DNA of 33,927 nucleotides from Syntrophobacterales bacterium (GTDB lineage: Bacteria; Desulfobacterota; Desulfobaccia; Desulfobaccales; 0-14-0-80-60-11), in the NCBI GenBank assembly GCA_020060385.1, contig JAGVAH010000126.1, positions 1 to 33,927 of the forward strand. The letters are read 5' to 3'. Each line of letters starts with the position of its first letter. Positions within the stretch are counted from its first letter, which is position 1. The translations under genes and the position numbers were made by a program. Positions 24,813 to 32,652 of this stretch are shown here, one piece after another. A model generated the notes under the pieces. It worked only from the letters and a program-made list of their open reading frames with translations. It was not told the DNA's origin and searched no databases.

Positions 24813-25666
24813 GCGACCTGCGGCTCCAGGATTTCTCTTATTTCCCGGGTTGCTCCCTGGCCACCACCGCCGGGGAGAGCAACCGGTCGATGATGCAGGC
24901 GGCCCGGATTTTGGGCCTTAACTTGATCGAACTTCAGGATTGGAACTGCTGCGGTTCCTCCTCGGCCCAGACCATGTGTAAAAACCTGAGCCTGGCCATG
25001 GCGGCCCGGAACCTGTCGCTGGCCCCGCCGGGGAGGCCCCTGGTGGCCATGTGTCCCCGGTGCCTGCACTACTTGCGTTCAACCCAGAAATGTCTAAAAA
25101 GCGATCCGGAGACCAGGGAGGCCCTGGAAGAAAAATGGGGGAGGCCCATATACACGGATCTGGAGATCATCCACTTCATGGAGGTTCTGTCCCGCTATGG
25201 CCTGGACCGCCTTAAGGCCAACGCCCGGCGCAGTCTGAAAGGCCTGAGGTATGTGCCTTATTACGGTTGCACCCTCTTTCGACCGCCCCGGCTGGCGAAG
25301 GAAAGATACTTCCAGGGCGAAATGGAAAACATCCTGGGGGCCCTGGGGGCCCAGGCCGTGCCTGACGCCCTCAGTTACCGCTGTTGCGGCTCCTTTCTCT
25401 CGGCCACCGATCCGGAGATCGTCACTCCCCTGGTCCAGGAAATTATCGGCAGCGCCGCGGCCGCCAAGGCCGACTGTTTGGTCACCGCCTGCGCCATGTG
25501 CCAGCTCAACCTGGAGATGCGCAATACCAGCAGGGCTAAAATTCCCATTTTCCATTTCTCGGAAATCCTGGCCCTGGCTTTGGGAGCCGAAGATTACGAG
25601 GAGTGGTTTGTCAGGCATCTGGTGGACCCGCGGCTGGTGATCCGGAAACTGGCCCAGGCTGCTTGA
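24809..25666 (+). CDS. hdrB: Heterodisulfide reductase subunit B-like protein
   Basis: 285 aa from the ATG at 24809 (GGAGG 8 nt upstream). Two complete CCG domains: Cys15, Cys47-48, Cys82, Cys85 and Cys154, Cys192-193, Cys228, Cys231, the ligand set of the two non-cubane [4Fe-4S] clusters in HdrB ('WNCCGS', 'MCPRC', 'YYGCTLF', 'YRCCGS', 'TACAMC'). HdrB reduces disulfides or related sulfur substrates. Beside TusA, a NifS-like protein and IscU, the substrate may be a protein or small-molecule disulfide/persulfide. It is the last gene of the operon; an 80-nt gap without an obvious terminator follows. Confidence 0.9.
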   Translation: MSDLRLQDFSYFPGCSLATTAGESNRSMMQAARILGLNLIELQDWNCCGSSSAQTMCKNLSLAMAARNLSLAPPGRPLVAMCPRCLHYLRSTQKCLKSDPETREALEEKWGRPIYTDLEIIHFMEVLSRYGLDRLKANARRSLKGLRYVPYYGCTLFRPPRLAKERYFQGEMENILGALGAQAVPDALSYRCCGSFLSATDPEIVTPLVQEIIGSAAAAKADCLVTACAMCQLNLEMRNTSRAKIPIFHFSEILALALGAEDYEEWFVRHLVDPRLVIRKLAQAA

Positions 25667-25746
25667 GAATTTGTTACGACCTGATTATTATATGAGTTAA
25701 AGAATAGCGCTTGAGGTCTTTAAGGGCGGGGTCCCAACGCTTGGTT

Positions 25747-26739
25747 ATGGGTAATAAAAAAGATACCGCTCACCAAAAATTGCAGGGGCGAATCGGCAGG
25801 GTCCTGGCCGTCTGTATCGCGGCCTTGCTGGTCCTGGGCGCTGTCGGCTGTGGCGCTGACCCGGAGCAGGTCACGGTGGACTTTTCCAAGACCGTGCCGG
25901 TGGCTCGACCCTCACCTCATACTGGGGGGGCGGACGTCCTCCGGGGCGCGGTGGCGGCCATGATCTCCCCCCGGGAGACATTTATCCACTACCGGCAACT
26001 CCTGGACTATCTGGCCCGCAAAGCGGGAAAAGACCTAGAATTTGTCCAGCGTAAGACCTATGAGGAGATCAATGAGCTTTTGGGGAAAGGGGAGATCGAC
26101 CTGGCGTTCATCTGTTCGGGCCCCTATGCCTCCAAGAAAGACCGTTATGGCTTCGTGCCCCTGGCTGTCCCGGAGGTCCAGGGTAGCACCTCCTACCAGG
26201 CGTACTTGATTGTTAACCGGAACAGTCCCTGCCAAAAGCTGCAGGACCTTAAGGGTCAAACCTTTGCCTTCACCGATCCTGATTCCAACACCGGCAGGTT
26301 GGTTCCCACCTTCTGGCTGGCGGAGCTGCACCAGCGGCCGGAGACCTTTTTCCGGCAAATAACCTATACTTATAGCCATGACAACTCTATCCTGGCGGTG
26401 GCCCGGGGCCTAGTGGCGGCCGCGGCCGTGGACGGGCTGATATGGGAATATTATCAGGCCACCAACCCCGTTTTTACCTCCAAGACCAGGATCATCAAAA
26501 AGTCTGATCTCTATGGCATTCCCCCTCTGGTGGTTTCCCGCCACCTACCCCCGGCGGAGCGGAAACAATTGGAGAAAACCCTCCTCACCATGCACGAGGA
26601 CCCTGAAGGCAAGCAAATCCTGGCCGGGCTCCTGATTGATCGCTTCCTCCCCCTTAAAGAAGAGTGGTATGAGCCCATCCGCTCCATGCACCGGCGCGTG
26701 AGCCACCTCAAGGAATCGCCCCATGCTCCCCAGCCTTAA
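25747..26739 (+). CDS. PhnD-like periplasmic binding lipoprotein
   Basis: 330 aa from the ATG at 25747; this start gives a proper lipoprotein signal (MGNKKD..., hydrophobic core, lipobox 'GAVGC' with Cys35). The body is a PhnD/SsuA/ThiY-like solute-binding fold: 'LRGAVAAMISPRETFIHYRQLLDYLARKAGKDLEFVQRKTYEEI', 'GEIDLAFICSGPYAS', 'YQAYLIVNR', 'DLKGQTFAFTDPDSNTGRLVPTFWL', 'VARGLVAAAAVDGLIWEYY'. No ABC permease or ATPase is nearby. Instead its end overlaps the start of a membrane-bound sigma-54 activator by 17 nt. It more likely acts as a periplasmic ligand sensor than as a transporter component. The ligand (an oxyanion such as phosphonate, phosphite or a sulfur oxyanion) cannot be told from sequence. 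Confidence 0.85.
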   Translation: MGNKKDTAHQKLQGRIGRVLAVCIAALLVLGAVGCGADPEQVTVDFSKTVPVARPSPHTGGADVLRGAVAAMISPRETFIHYRQLLDYLARKAGKDLEFVQRKTYEEINELLGKGEIDLAFICSGPYASKKDRYGFVPLAVPEVQGSTSYQAYLIVNRNSPCQKLQDLKGQTFAFTDPDSNTGRLVPTFWLAELHQRPETFFRQITYTYSHDNSILAVARGLVAAAAVDGLIWEYYQATNPVFTSKTRIIKKSDLYGIPPLVVSRHLPPAERKQLEKTLLTMHEDPEGKQILAGLLIDRFLPLKEEWYEPIRSMHRRVSHLKESPHAPQP

Positions 26740-28909
26740 AAGTAAGCTTCTGGCCAGCATTTCCGCCATTGTCATCATTACCGGCCTGGCCCTGGCCGGC
26801 ATCGTCACCCAGAGATACAGCGGCGCCTTGCGCCAAGAGATGATGGGCCAGTCGGCGAACCTGGCGCATAGCATCGCCCTGGACGCCGCGGACCGGATTC
26901 TCATTAACGATCTGGTGGGACTTCAGAAGATGCTGGATCAGCAGCGCCTCATTCATCCGACCCTGGCCTATTTGTTTATCCTCAAAGACGGTCGGGTTTT
27001 GGCCCACACCTTCGACCAGGGCGTTCCCGCCGGCCTCCTGGAAGTCAACCAGCCGGTCTCCCCGGTCCAACCCGGATTTCGCCGGGTCGTCGCTCAAAAG
27101 GGTGACCATTACCTGGATACCGCCCTGCCTATCTTTGAAGGCAAAGCGGGAACCTTGCGCCTGGGATTTTCGGAAAGCCGCTACCGGAGTCAATTGCTCA
27201 AGCTCTGGGGGGAGATCGGTTTAATAACCTTGGGACTCCTGGTATTGGCATTATTAGGCGGTCTTTTATTTGTGCGGCGCATCACCAGACCATTAGCGGC
27301 GCTGGTGGCAGCCACTCAGGAGATTGACCGGGGAGAGCCCAATATCCGGGTGGAAGTGAAGGGCAAGGATGAAATTGCTACTCTTTCGGCCTCCTTCAAC
27401 CAGATGGTGGCTCGCCAGGAAGAATACACCAGACGTCTGGAAGAGCAGACCCTGGAACTGGAAAGGGCTTACGGACAGGCCCGGACCGCCTGCCAGATAG
27501 TGCAGGAGGTAGGAGCTCTTTACACCCTGAAGGAGATGGGCGCCTTCTTGCTGCAAAAGCTGCGGGCAACCCTTAATTGTCCTCACATTGCCCTGATGGT
27601 CCTCAATGCCTCACAGGATACGGTCTTTGTGGTGTCCGATGGGGAAGGGGTGACCGTGTTAAAAGATCCCCTGGTGGTCCAGGCGGCCCGGGCGGCGCTG
27701 AAGGGTTTAACCAGCGGCAGTCTGCCCCGGGAACTGGCTCAGATACTACCGGCCATCACCCCTAATTTGTCCACTCCCGAGAAACAGGCCCTCATTACCT
27801 TTACAGACAACCATATCCGGGGTGCAGCGGTTATCCCCTGCCCGGACTGCCTCCACGGTAACTCGGAACAGATTCAGTGGGTGGGGCTGGTTCTGAAGCA
27901 GAACGCCGGGGCCTTGGCCAGGGCCATTTTGCACGAAGAAGAGATGGGCAGCCTCAAAGGCCGGGTAGAGGCCCAGGCCGGCTTTGGCGAAATCATCGGC
28001 AAAGACCCCAAGATGCAGATGGTGTATAAGCTCATCGAAGACGTGGCCTCCTCCGACGCCACCGTCCTCATTCAGGGGGAAAGCGGCACCGGCAAGGAAC
28101 TGGTGGCCCGGGCCGTCCATCACTTAAGCCCGCGCCGGGCCAAGCCCTTTGTGGTGATCAACTGTTCGGCCTACCCTGCCACTTTGCTGGAAAGCGAACT
28201 TTTCGGACACGAAAAGGGGGCTTTTACCGGGGCGACGCGGCAAAAGCCGGGACGCTTTGAGCAGGCCAACGGCGGTACGGTCTTCCTGGACGAGATCGGG
28301 GAAATCCCGCCAACGGCTCAGATTAAATTGCTGCGAGTATTACAGACCCGCAAGTTCGAGCGGGTGGGGGGAGAAAAGACCCTGACTGTGGACTTACGCG
28401 TCCTGGCGGCCACCAACAAGGACTTGATGCAGGAGGTGGAGAAGGGCAATTTCCGGGAGGACCTCTTCTATCGCCTCAACGTCATACCCCTTAACCTGCC
28501 GCCTCTGAAGGACCGCAGAAACGACATCCCCCTGCTGGCCCTCCACTTTCTCAGGCGTTTCGCGATGGAGCGGGGCAAGGGCCTCCGGGAGATCGGCTCC
28601 GGAGCCATGCGCCTCCTGCTGGATTACCCCTGGCCGGGCAACGTCAGGGAACTGGAGAATTCCATTGAACATGGCGTGGTCCTGGCCAAGGGCAGCCAAT
28701 TGGAGGCCTGGGATTTGCCTTCGGCCCTCCATCATCCTTCTTCAATCGGCCCCCCCACTATGGCTGATCAGGAGCTTAATCTGCTGTTGAATATTTTGGA
28801 AGAATGCGGCTGGAATAAGAAGCTGGCGGCCCAGCGCCTGGGAATCAGCCGCAGCACGGTGTACGCCATCCTCAAGAGGCATAACATCTCCAAACCTACG
28901 ACTCACTAA
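26723..28909 (+). CDS. Membrane-anchored sigma-54 transcriptional activator
   Basis: 728 aa. TM1 about 10-29, a periplasmic Cache-like domain about 30-160, TM2 about 163-185, HAMP 186-240, a coiled coil, a GAF domain about 255-405, AAA+ 423-660 and a Fis-type HTH 687-722. AAA+ motifs are complete: Walker A 'GESGTGKE' 452-459, sigma-54-contacting 'GAFTGA' 499-504, Walker B 'GGTVFLDE' 517-524, 'WPGNVREL' 637-644. There is no kinase or receiver domain. Signal input and promoter activation are thus on one polypeptide. The GAF carries an isolated 'CPDC' pair (Cys373, Cys376) that could bind metal or sense redox. It is co-transcribed with the PhnD-like sensor. The sigma-54 promoter at 29200, 290 bp downstream, is the obvious target. 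Confidence 0.9.
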   Translation: MLPSLKSKLLASISAIVIITGLALAGIVTQRYSGALRQEMMGQSANLAHSIALDAADRILINDLVGLQKMLDQQRLIHPTLAYLFILKDGRVLAHTFDQGVPAGLLEVNQPVSPVQPGFRRVVAQKGDHYLDTALPIFEGKAGTLRLGFSESRYRSQLLKLWGEIGLITLGLLVLALLGGLLFVRRITRPLAALVAATQEIDRGEPNIRVEVKGKDEIATLSASFNQMVARQEEYTRRLEEQTLELERAYGQARTACQIVQEVGALYTLKEMGAFLLQKLRATLNCPHIALMVLNASQDTVFVVSDGEGVTVLKDPLVVQAARAALKGLTSGSLPRELAQILPAITPNLSTPEKQALITFTDNHIRGAAVIPCPDCLHGNSEQIQWVGLVLKQNAGALARAILHEEEMGSLKGRVEAQAGFGEIIGKDPKMQMVYKLIEDVASSDATVLIQGESGTGKELVARAVHHLSPRRAKPFVVINCSAYPATLLESELFGHEKGAFTGATRQKPGRFEQANGGTVFLDEIGEIPPTAQIKLLRVLQTRKFERVGGEKTLTVDLRVLAATNKDLMQEVEKGNFREDLFYRLNVIPLNLPPLKDRRNDIPLLALHFLRRFAMERGKGLREIGSGAMRLLLDYPWPGNVRELENSIEHGVVLAKGSQLEAWDLPSALHHPSSIGPPTMADQELNLLLNILEECGWNKKLAAQRLGISRSTVYAILKRHNISKPTTH

Positions 28910-28967
28910 TGCGCCCCACAGGAATTAAGCCCCCGCCACAGGTATCTCGTGTCCAACCCGCAGGATT

Positions 28968-28986
28968 GTGTCTTAATTTCAGACAC
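28968..28986. promoter_or_regulatory. Candidate upstream activator site (UAS)
   Basis: Inverted repeat GTGTCT-N7-AGACAC about 215 bp upstream of the sigma-54 promoter; a further GTGTC lies at 28950-28954. This distance and dyad form suit binding of a Fis-type activator that loops to the promoter. It could alternatively be a 3' hairpin of the activator gene. Confidence 0.4.
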
Positions 28987-29048
28987 GGGTAATCATTCAA
29001 AATTATTGTTAAATAGTTATTGTGTATGAACCGTGTAGGTGTTATCTC

Positions 29049-29074
29049 CCGGCCGCAAATTGCCGGCATTTTAA
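29049..29074 (+). terminator. Weak hairpin with T-run
   Basis: CCGGC / GCCGG with an 8-nt loop, followed by CATTTT. A five-pair stem is short; it may end the activator transcript. The surrounding 29000-29200 is AT-rich without any gene, the usual setting for DNA bending between UAS and promoter. Confidence 0.3.
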
Positions 29075-29199
29075 AACTTATTGAAATTATAATTACTTCC
29101 GTAACCAGCCACGCAAGCTTTTAATTTCCCCCGGGAAGCATTAACCCCACCCTCCTTAAATTACTAAAAATTACCAATAATTAATAGTACTTATGTAAA

Positions 29200-29214
29200 T
29201 GGCATAAACCTTGC
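29200..29214 (+). promoter_or_regulatory. Sigma-54 (-24/-12) promoter
   Basis: TGGCAT-N5-TTGC with GG at 29201-29202 and GC at 29213-29214, exactly 10 nt between, matching the TGGCAY-N5-TTGCW consensus except the last base. It lies 38 nt before the pseudo-receiver start and would transcribe the SQR/CISM operon. A sigma-54 activator is encoded immediately upstream. Confidence 0.8.
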
Positions 29215-29251
29215 CGTTTATTCTATCCAAAGTTCTGGGTAGGGCAAGGTG

Positions 29252-29644
29252 ATGAAAAAACCAGGGGTGCTGGTGGTGGCGGACGCTAAGGGACTTGGCC
29301 GTAGAGTCCGTTCCCTGGTGCAAGAACTGGATTACATGGCCACCCGTATCAGTTCCTTGAAAGACTTGGAGCGGGAGCTGCAAAAGGATTGCGAGGTCGC
29401 GGTGATCCTGGACCTGGATACCGTGCCGGTGACCCCCCAGTTTCTCAGGGGCTTGAGAAAGGCGCACCCCCAACTGCACCTATTGGGGGTTTCTGAGCTG
29501 TCGTATCACCCCGGATTAGAAGAAGTTATCGGCTCCCATCTCCTGGCCTGTTTGGTGGAGCCCCTGGATGTGGAGGAACTTTGTTTCTGGTTAAAAAGCA
29601 TCGGTGAACACCTGGCCAACCCGGAGAAGGGGGCCGAAGGGTAA
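29252..29644 (+). CDS. Receiver-like (pseudo-receiver) domain protein
   Basis: 130 aa from the ATG at 29252 (AGGG 7 nt upstream). CheY-like alternation: 'KPGVLVVADAKG', 'AVILDLDTVPVTPQFLRGLRKAHPQLHLLGVSEL', 'GSHLLACLVEPLDVEELCFWLKSI'. The phospho-acceptor Asp54 is kept, but the acidic pair is reduced to Ala10-Asp11 and the invariant beta-5 Lys is Glu103. Normal phosphorylation switching is thus doubtful. It has no output domain. It is the first gene behind the sigma-54 promoter, 40 nt before the SQR-like gene; it may be a protein-interaction adaptor or a regulator of operon activity. Confidence 0.7.
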   Translation: MKKPGVLVVADAKGLGRRVRSLVQELDYMATRISSLKDLERELQKDCEVAVILDLDTVPVTPQFLRGLRKAHPQLHLLGVSELSYHPGLEEVIGSHLLACLVEPLDVEELCFWLKSIGEHLANPEKGAEG

Positions 29645-29684
29645 GCCGCTTAAGTCTCAGAAAACTATCAGGGAGGGTCTGGGA

Positions 29685-30959
29685 ATGAAGAAACTGGTTA
29701 TTTTGGGGCATGGGACGGGCGGCACCATCATCGCCACCAAGATGCGCCAAAAACTGCCTGAATCCAAATGGGCGATCACTGTCATCGACCGTGATTGGCA
29801 ACACCATTACCAGCCGGGGTGGCTCTTCATTCCCTTCGGCATCTATACCAAGGAGGACTGCATCAAACCCAGGACTAAGTTTGTCCCTCCCGGGGTCAAC
29901 TTCGTACTGGATGACATCGTTGCCATCGATCCGGAGAAAAAAGAGGTCAAAACCAAACGGGAGACGTTTTCCTACGACTTCCTGGTGATCGCCACCGGCT
30001 GCCGCATCGTCCCCGAAGAAGTGGAAGGCCTGATCGACGGCTGGGGCCAAGACATCCACAATTTCTATACCCTGGAAGGCGCGCTGGCCCTTCATGAGAA
30101 GATGAAATACTTCGATAAGGGCCGGGTGGTGGTGAACATCGCCGAACTGCCCTTCAAGTGCCCGGTGGCTCCCCTGGAATATGCCTTCATGTCGGATTGG
30201 TTTTTCGGCGTCAACGGCGTCCGGGACAAGATTGAAATAGAGCTGGTGACGCCGCTTTCCGCGGCTTTTACCAAACCGGTGGCCGCGGAAGTTCTGGGGA
30301 ATATTTGCCAGGAAAAGAACATCAAGGTGACGCCCAACTTCCAGTTAGCCCAGGTGGATGCGGAGAAAAAGGTCATCAAGTCCTACGGCGGCGACGAAGT
30401 CCCCTATGACCTCCTAGTCTCCATCCCCCCCAACTTCGGGGCCCAATGCCTCATCGACAGCGGTATGGGCGACCCCATGGGTTACATGGACACCGATCAT
30501 TTTACCCTGAAGGCCAAGAATTACGAGGCCATCTATGTCATCGGCGACGCGGCCAACGTCCCCACCTCCAAGGCCGGGGCCGTGGCCCATTACGAGGCCG
30601 ACGTGGTGGCGGACAACCTGATGCGGGAGATCGACGGGCAGCCGCCCCGGCCGGACTATGACGGCCATGCCACCTGAATGGTGGTCACCGGTTACGAGAA
30701 GGGGTCCCTTCTCGACTTTAACTACAAAATCGAGCCGCTGCCGGGCAAATTCCCCTTCCCGGGCATCGGTCCCCTGGATCTCCTGGGGGTCAGTTTCTCC
30801 AACTACGTGGGCAAGATGATGTTCCGCTGGGTCTATTACAACCTGATGCTTAAAGGGAGCCACCTGCCCCTGGAGTCCCAGTTTGTCCTGGCGGGGAAGG
30901 TGCGGGGCATCCTTTCGCCGGATATTGAAATGCCCCTCCGGCAAAGGAGGCGGCCATGA
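29685..30959 (+). CDS. sqr: Sulfide:quinone oxidoreductase-like flavoprotein, probable selenoprotein
   Basis: 424 aa including TGA codon 331 (30675-30677) read as selenocysteine; start ATG at 29685, 7 nt after GGGAGGG. FAD-binding 'KLVILGHGTGGTIIATKM', 'YDFLVIATGCRIVPEEVEGL' (Cys106), 'AELPFKCPVAPLEYAFMSDWFF' (Cys159), 'LVTPLSAAFTKPVAAEVLG', 'YVIGDAANVPTSKAGAVAHYEADVVADN'. In SQRs the motif 'YDGHANC' carries the third redox Cys; here it reads YDGHAT-TGA. The protein then continues in the same frame with the family C-terminus ('LDFNYKIEPLPGKFPFPGIGPL', an amphipathic membrane-binding helix). A SECIS-like hairpin follows the TGA. Truncation at the TGA would remove the membrane anchor and the cysteine. 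It would oxidise sulfide to polysulfide with quinone, or run in reverse. A nonsense mutation is the alternative. Confidence 0.85.
30695..30714 (+). promoter_or_regulatory. Bacterial SECIS-like hairpin in the SQR-like gene
   Basis: Arms CGAGAAGG and CCTTCTCG are perfectly complementary with the apical loop GGTC. The stem begins 17 nt, and the loop 25 nt, after the TGA. This meets the known description of bacterial SECIS elements: a stem-loop immediately downstream of UGA with a short G-containing (GGU) loop at 16-37 nt, bound by SelB. The hairpin is inside coding sequence, as required. Confidence 0.7.
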
Positions 30960-31819
30960 GTGGAGAGGAGCAAATCCTGGCGCGTCTGGCCAGAATGGAA
31001 GAGAAGCTGGATCGAGTCGCAGACTTCGAGGAGCAGTGGGGCAAATTCGGCCAAACCTTGGAAAGCCTGAGCGATCTGGGCCGGGACCTGTCTCTCTTGA
31101 TGGGCCCCGGCGCCAGTCTGCTCACCGAAGAACTGGCTGAAGTGGAGACGGGGTTCCAATTGGAGGACGTCCTCTATCTGGCAAAAAGGCTCCTCTTGAG
31201 TTTCCGGCATATTGCCAGGTCCCTGGAGCAAATGGAGAACCTCATCGACTGGTGGCGGGACATGGAGCCTCTCCTGAAGATTGCGGTCCCCCATCTGGTG
31301 GACAAGCTGGACGACCTGGAGCAGAAGGGCATCTTCCGCGTCAACTCGGCCATCCTCAATATGTACGCCAAGCTCGCTTCGGCTTATACCCCCGAGGATG
31401 TGGAAGTTATCGGCGACGGCTTCGTACGCATGCACGGCATCGTCAGGAAGTTCGCCGATCCCGTGGTCATCCAATCCATCGAGGCCGTGGTGGATATGTA
31501 CGCCAAACTCGCCTCGGTCTATACGCCTGAGGACATCGCCTCCATCGGCGACGGGTTCGTGCGCATGCATGGCATCGTCAAGAAATTTGGGGATCCAAAG
31601 GTGGTGGATTTTCTCGACCGTCTTACGGACGTACCGGCCGTGGTGAACCTGGACGGGGCACAGCCGGTGAGCCCGTTTGGCATGCCGTTCCGCATGCTGA
31701 GCAAAGAATGCAAGCAGGGATTGGGAGTGGCCCTGGAACTGACCCGGGCCCTGGGTAGCGTTAAGTCCGGTAACGGCCGGGCCCAGTCCCCAGCCGCAGA
31801 TCAACCTGCGAAACGATAG
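30956..31819 (+). CDS. DUF1641 protein, SQR partner
   Basis: 287 aa, ATGA overlap with the SQR-like stop and GGAGG 6 nt upstream. It is all-helical, with an N-terminal coiled coil ('ILARLARMEEKLDRV'), then the DUF1641-type segment 'LAKRLLLSFRHIARSLEQMENLIDWWRDMEPLLKIAVPHLVDKLDDLEQKGIF'. DUF1641 genes sit beside SQR and formate dehydrogenase genes in other genomes, and the stop/start coupling supports a 1:1 partner. Residues 136-170 ('MYAKLAS-YTPED...IGDGFVRMHGIV-KF-DP') are repeated at 181-214, also visible at DNA level as a 135-bp tandem duplication. There are no membrane segments or cofactor motifs. It is probably an accessory/assembly or docking subunit. Confidence 0.8.
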   Translation: MSGEEQILARLARMEEKLDRVADFEEQWGKFGQTLESLSDLGRDLSLLMGPGASLLTEELAEVETGFQLEDVLYLAKRLLLSFRHIARSLEQMENLIDWWRDMEPLLKIAVPHLVDKLDDLEQKGIFRVNSAILNMYAKLASAYTPEDVEVIGDGFVRMHGIVRKFADPVVIQSIEAVVDMYAKLASVYTPEDIASIGDGFVRMHGIVKKFGDPKVVDFLDRLTDVPAVVNLDGAQPVSPFGMPFRMLSKECKQGLGVALELTRALGSVKSGNGRAQSPAADQPAKR

Positions 31820-31875
31820 CTTGGGACTTCGCCTTTTGGAGCTGGGGGAACAGCGATTAGTAAAAGGAGGATGTT

Positions 31876-32637
31876 ATGGCGCTGGCAGCAAAGGAATTAC
31901 CCCAAGAAGACGCCCTGGTTCGAATGCAACGGGATTTGAAGCGGGCTTTGCAGAAAAAACCCCAGGACATTAAATGGGGCATGGTCATCGACATCGCCAA
32001 GTGCATCGGCTGCCATGCCTGCACCATCGCCTGCGTCGCGGAAAACAAACTGCCACCGGGGGTGGTGTACCGGGTGGTCCTGGAGGAGGAGGTGGGCCAT
32101 TACCCCGCAGTAAGCCGGCGTTTCGTCCCCCGGCCCTGCCTCCATTGCCAGAACCCCCCATGCACCAAGGCCTGTCCGGTCACCGCCACCTGGAAAACTG
32201 CCCAAGGGGTAGTGATCGTGGACTACAACCGCTGCATCGGCTGCCGCTACTGCCTGGTGGCCTGTCCCTACAGCGCCCGGACCTCGGATTTTGCGGAGTG
32301 GTATACCGGGGGGACGCCGGACCTGGGGGGAAAACTGGTGGGCCGCAAGGCCGCGGCCAACGGCTACGAAGCGCACCCGGCCGCGGAATACGGCCAGAAG
32401 TGGCCGGAGCGCGATCATGACTCGCCGGTGGGCAACGCCCGCAAATGCCACTTCTGCCTGCACCGTCTGAAGGTGGGCATGCTGCCGGCCTGCACCACCA
32501 CTTGCATCGGCCGGGCCACTATCTTCGGAGACCGCAGCGATCCCCAAAGCCTGGTGTACGAAATGATTGGCTCCCCCCGGGTTTTCCGGTTGAAGGAAGA
32601 ATTGGGGACGCTGCCCGCTGTTTATTATCTGAAGTAA
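31876..32637 (+). CDS. PsrB/SreB-like four-cluster Fe-S subunit
   Basis: 253 aa. Four ferredoxin clusters of the CISM electron-transfer type: Cys43, 46, 49, 53; Cys88, 91, 96, 100; Cys120, 123, 126, 130; Cys191, 194, 206, 210 ('CIGCHAC', '[14 protein letters not shown]', 'CIGCRYC', 'CHFCLHRL...CTTTC'). No signal peptide. This subunit links a catalytic molybdopterin subunit to the membrane NrfD-like protein. GGAGG precedes the ATG. The gene is followed 15 nt later by the NrfD gene, forming a Psr/Sre/Ttr-like module. Substrate is probably a sulfur compound (polysulfide, thiosulfate, tetrathionate), inferred from the SQR neighbour. Confidence 0.92.
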   Translation: MALAAKELPQEDALVRMQRDLKRALQKKPQDIKWGMVIDIAKCIGCHACTIACVAENKLPPGVVYRVVLEEEVGHYPAVSRRFVPRPCLHCQNPPCTKACPVTATWKTAQGVVIVDYNRCIGCRYCLVACPYSARTSDFAEWYTGGTPDLGGKLVGRKAAANGYEAHPAAEYGQKWPERDHDSPVGNARKCHFCLHRLKVGMLPACTTTCIGRATIFGDRSDPQSLVYEMIGSPRVFRLKEELGTLPAVYYLK

Positions 32638-32652
32638 GAGAGGGAGAATCTC

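Noticed and set aside
30678-30959. Separate 93-aa gene beginning MVVTGYEKGS after the SQR-like TGA
   Set aside because: It is in the same frame as the SQR-like gene, has no ribosome-binding site, and its sequence is the conserved SQR C-terminus. It is the continuation of one protein.
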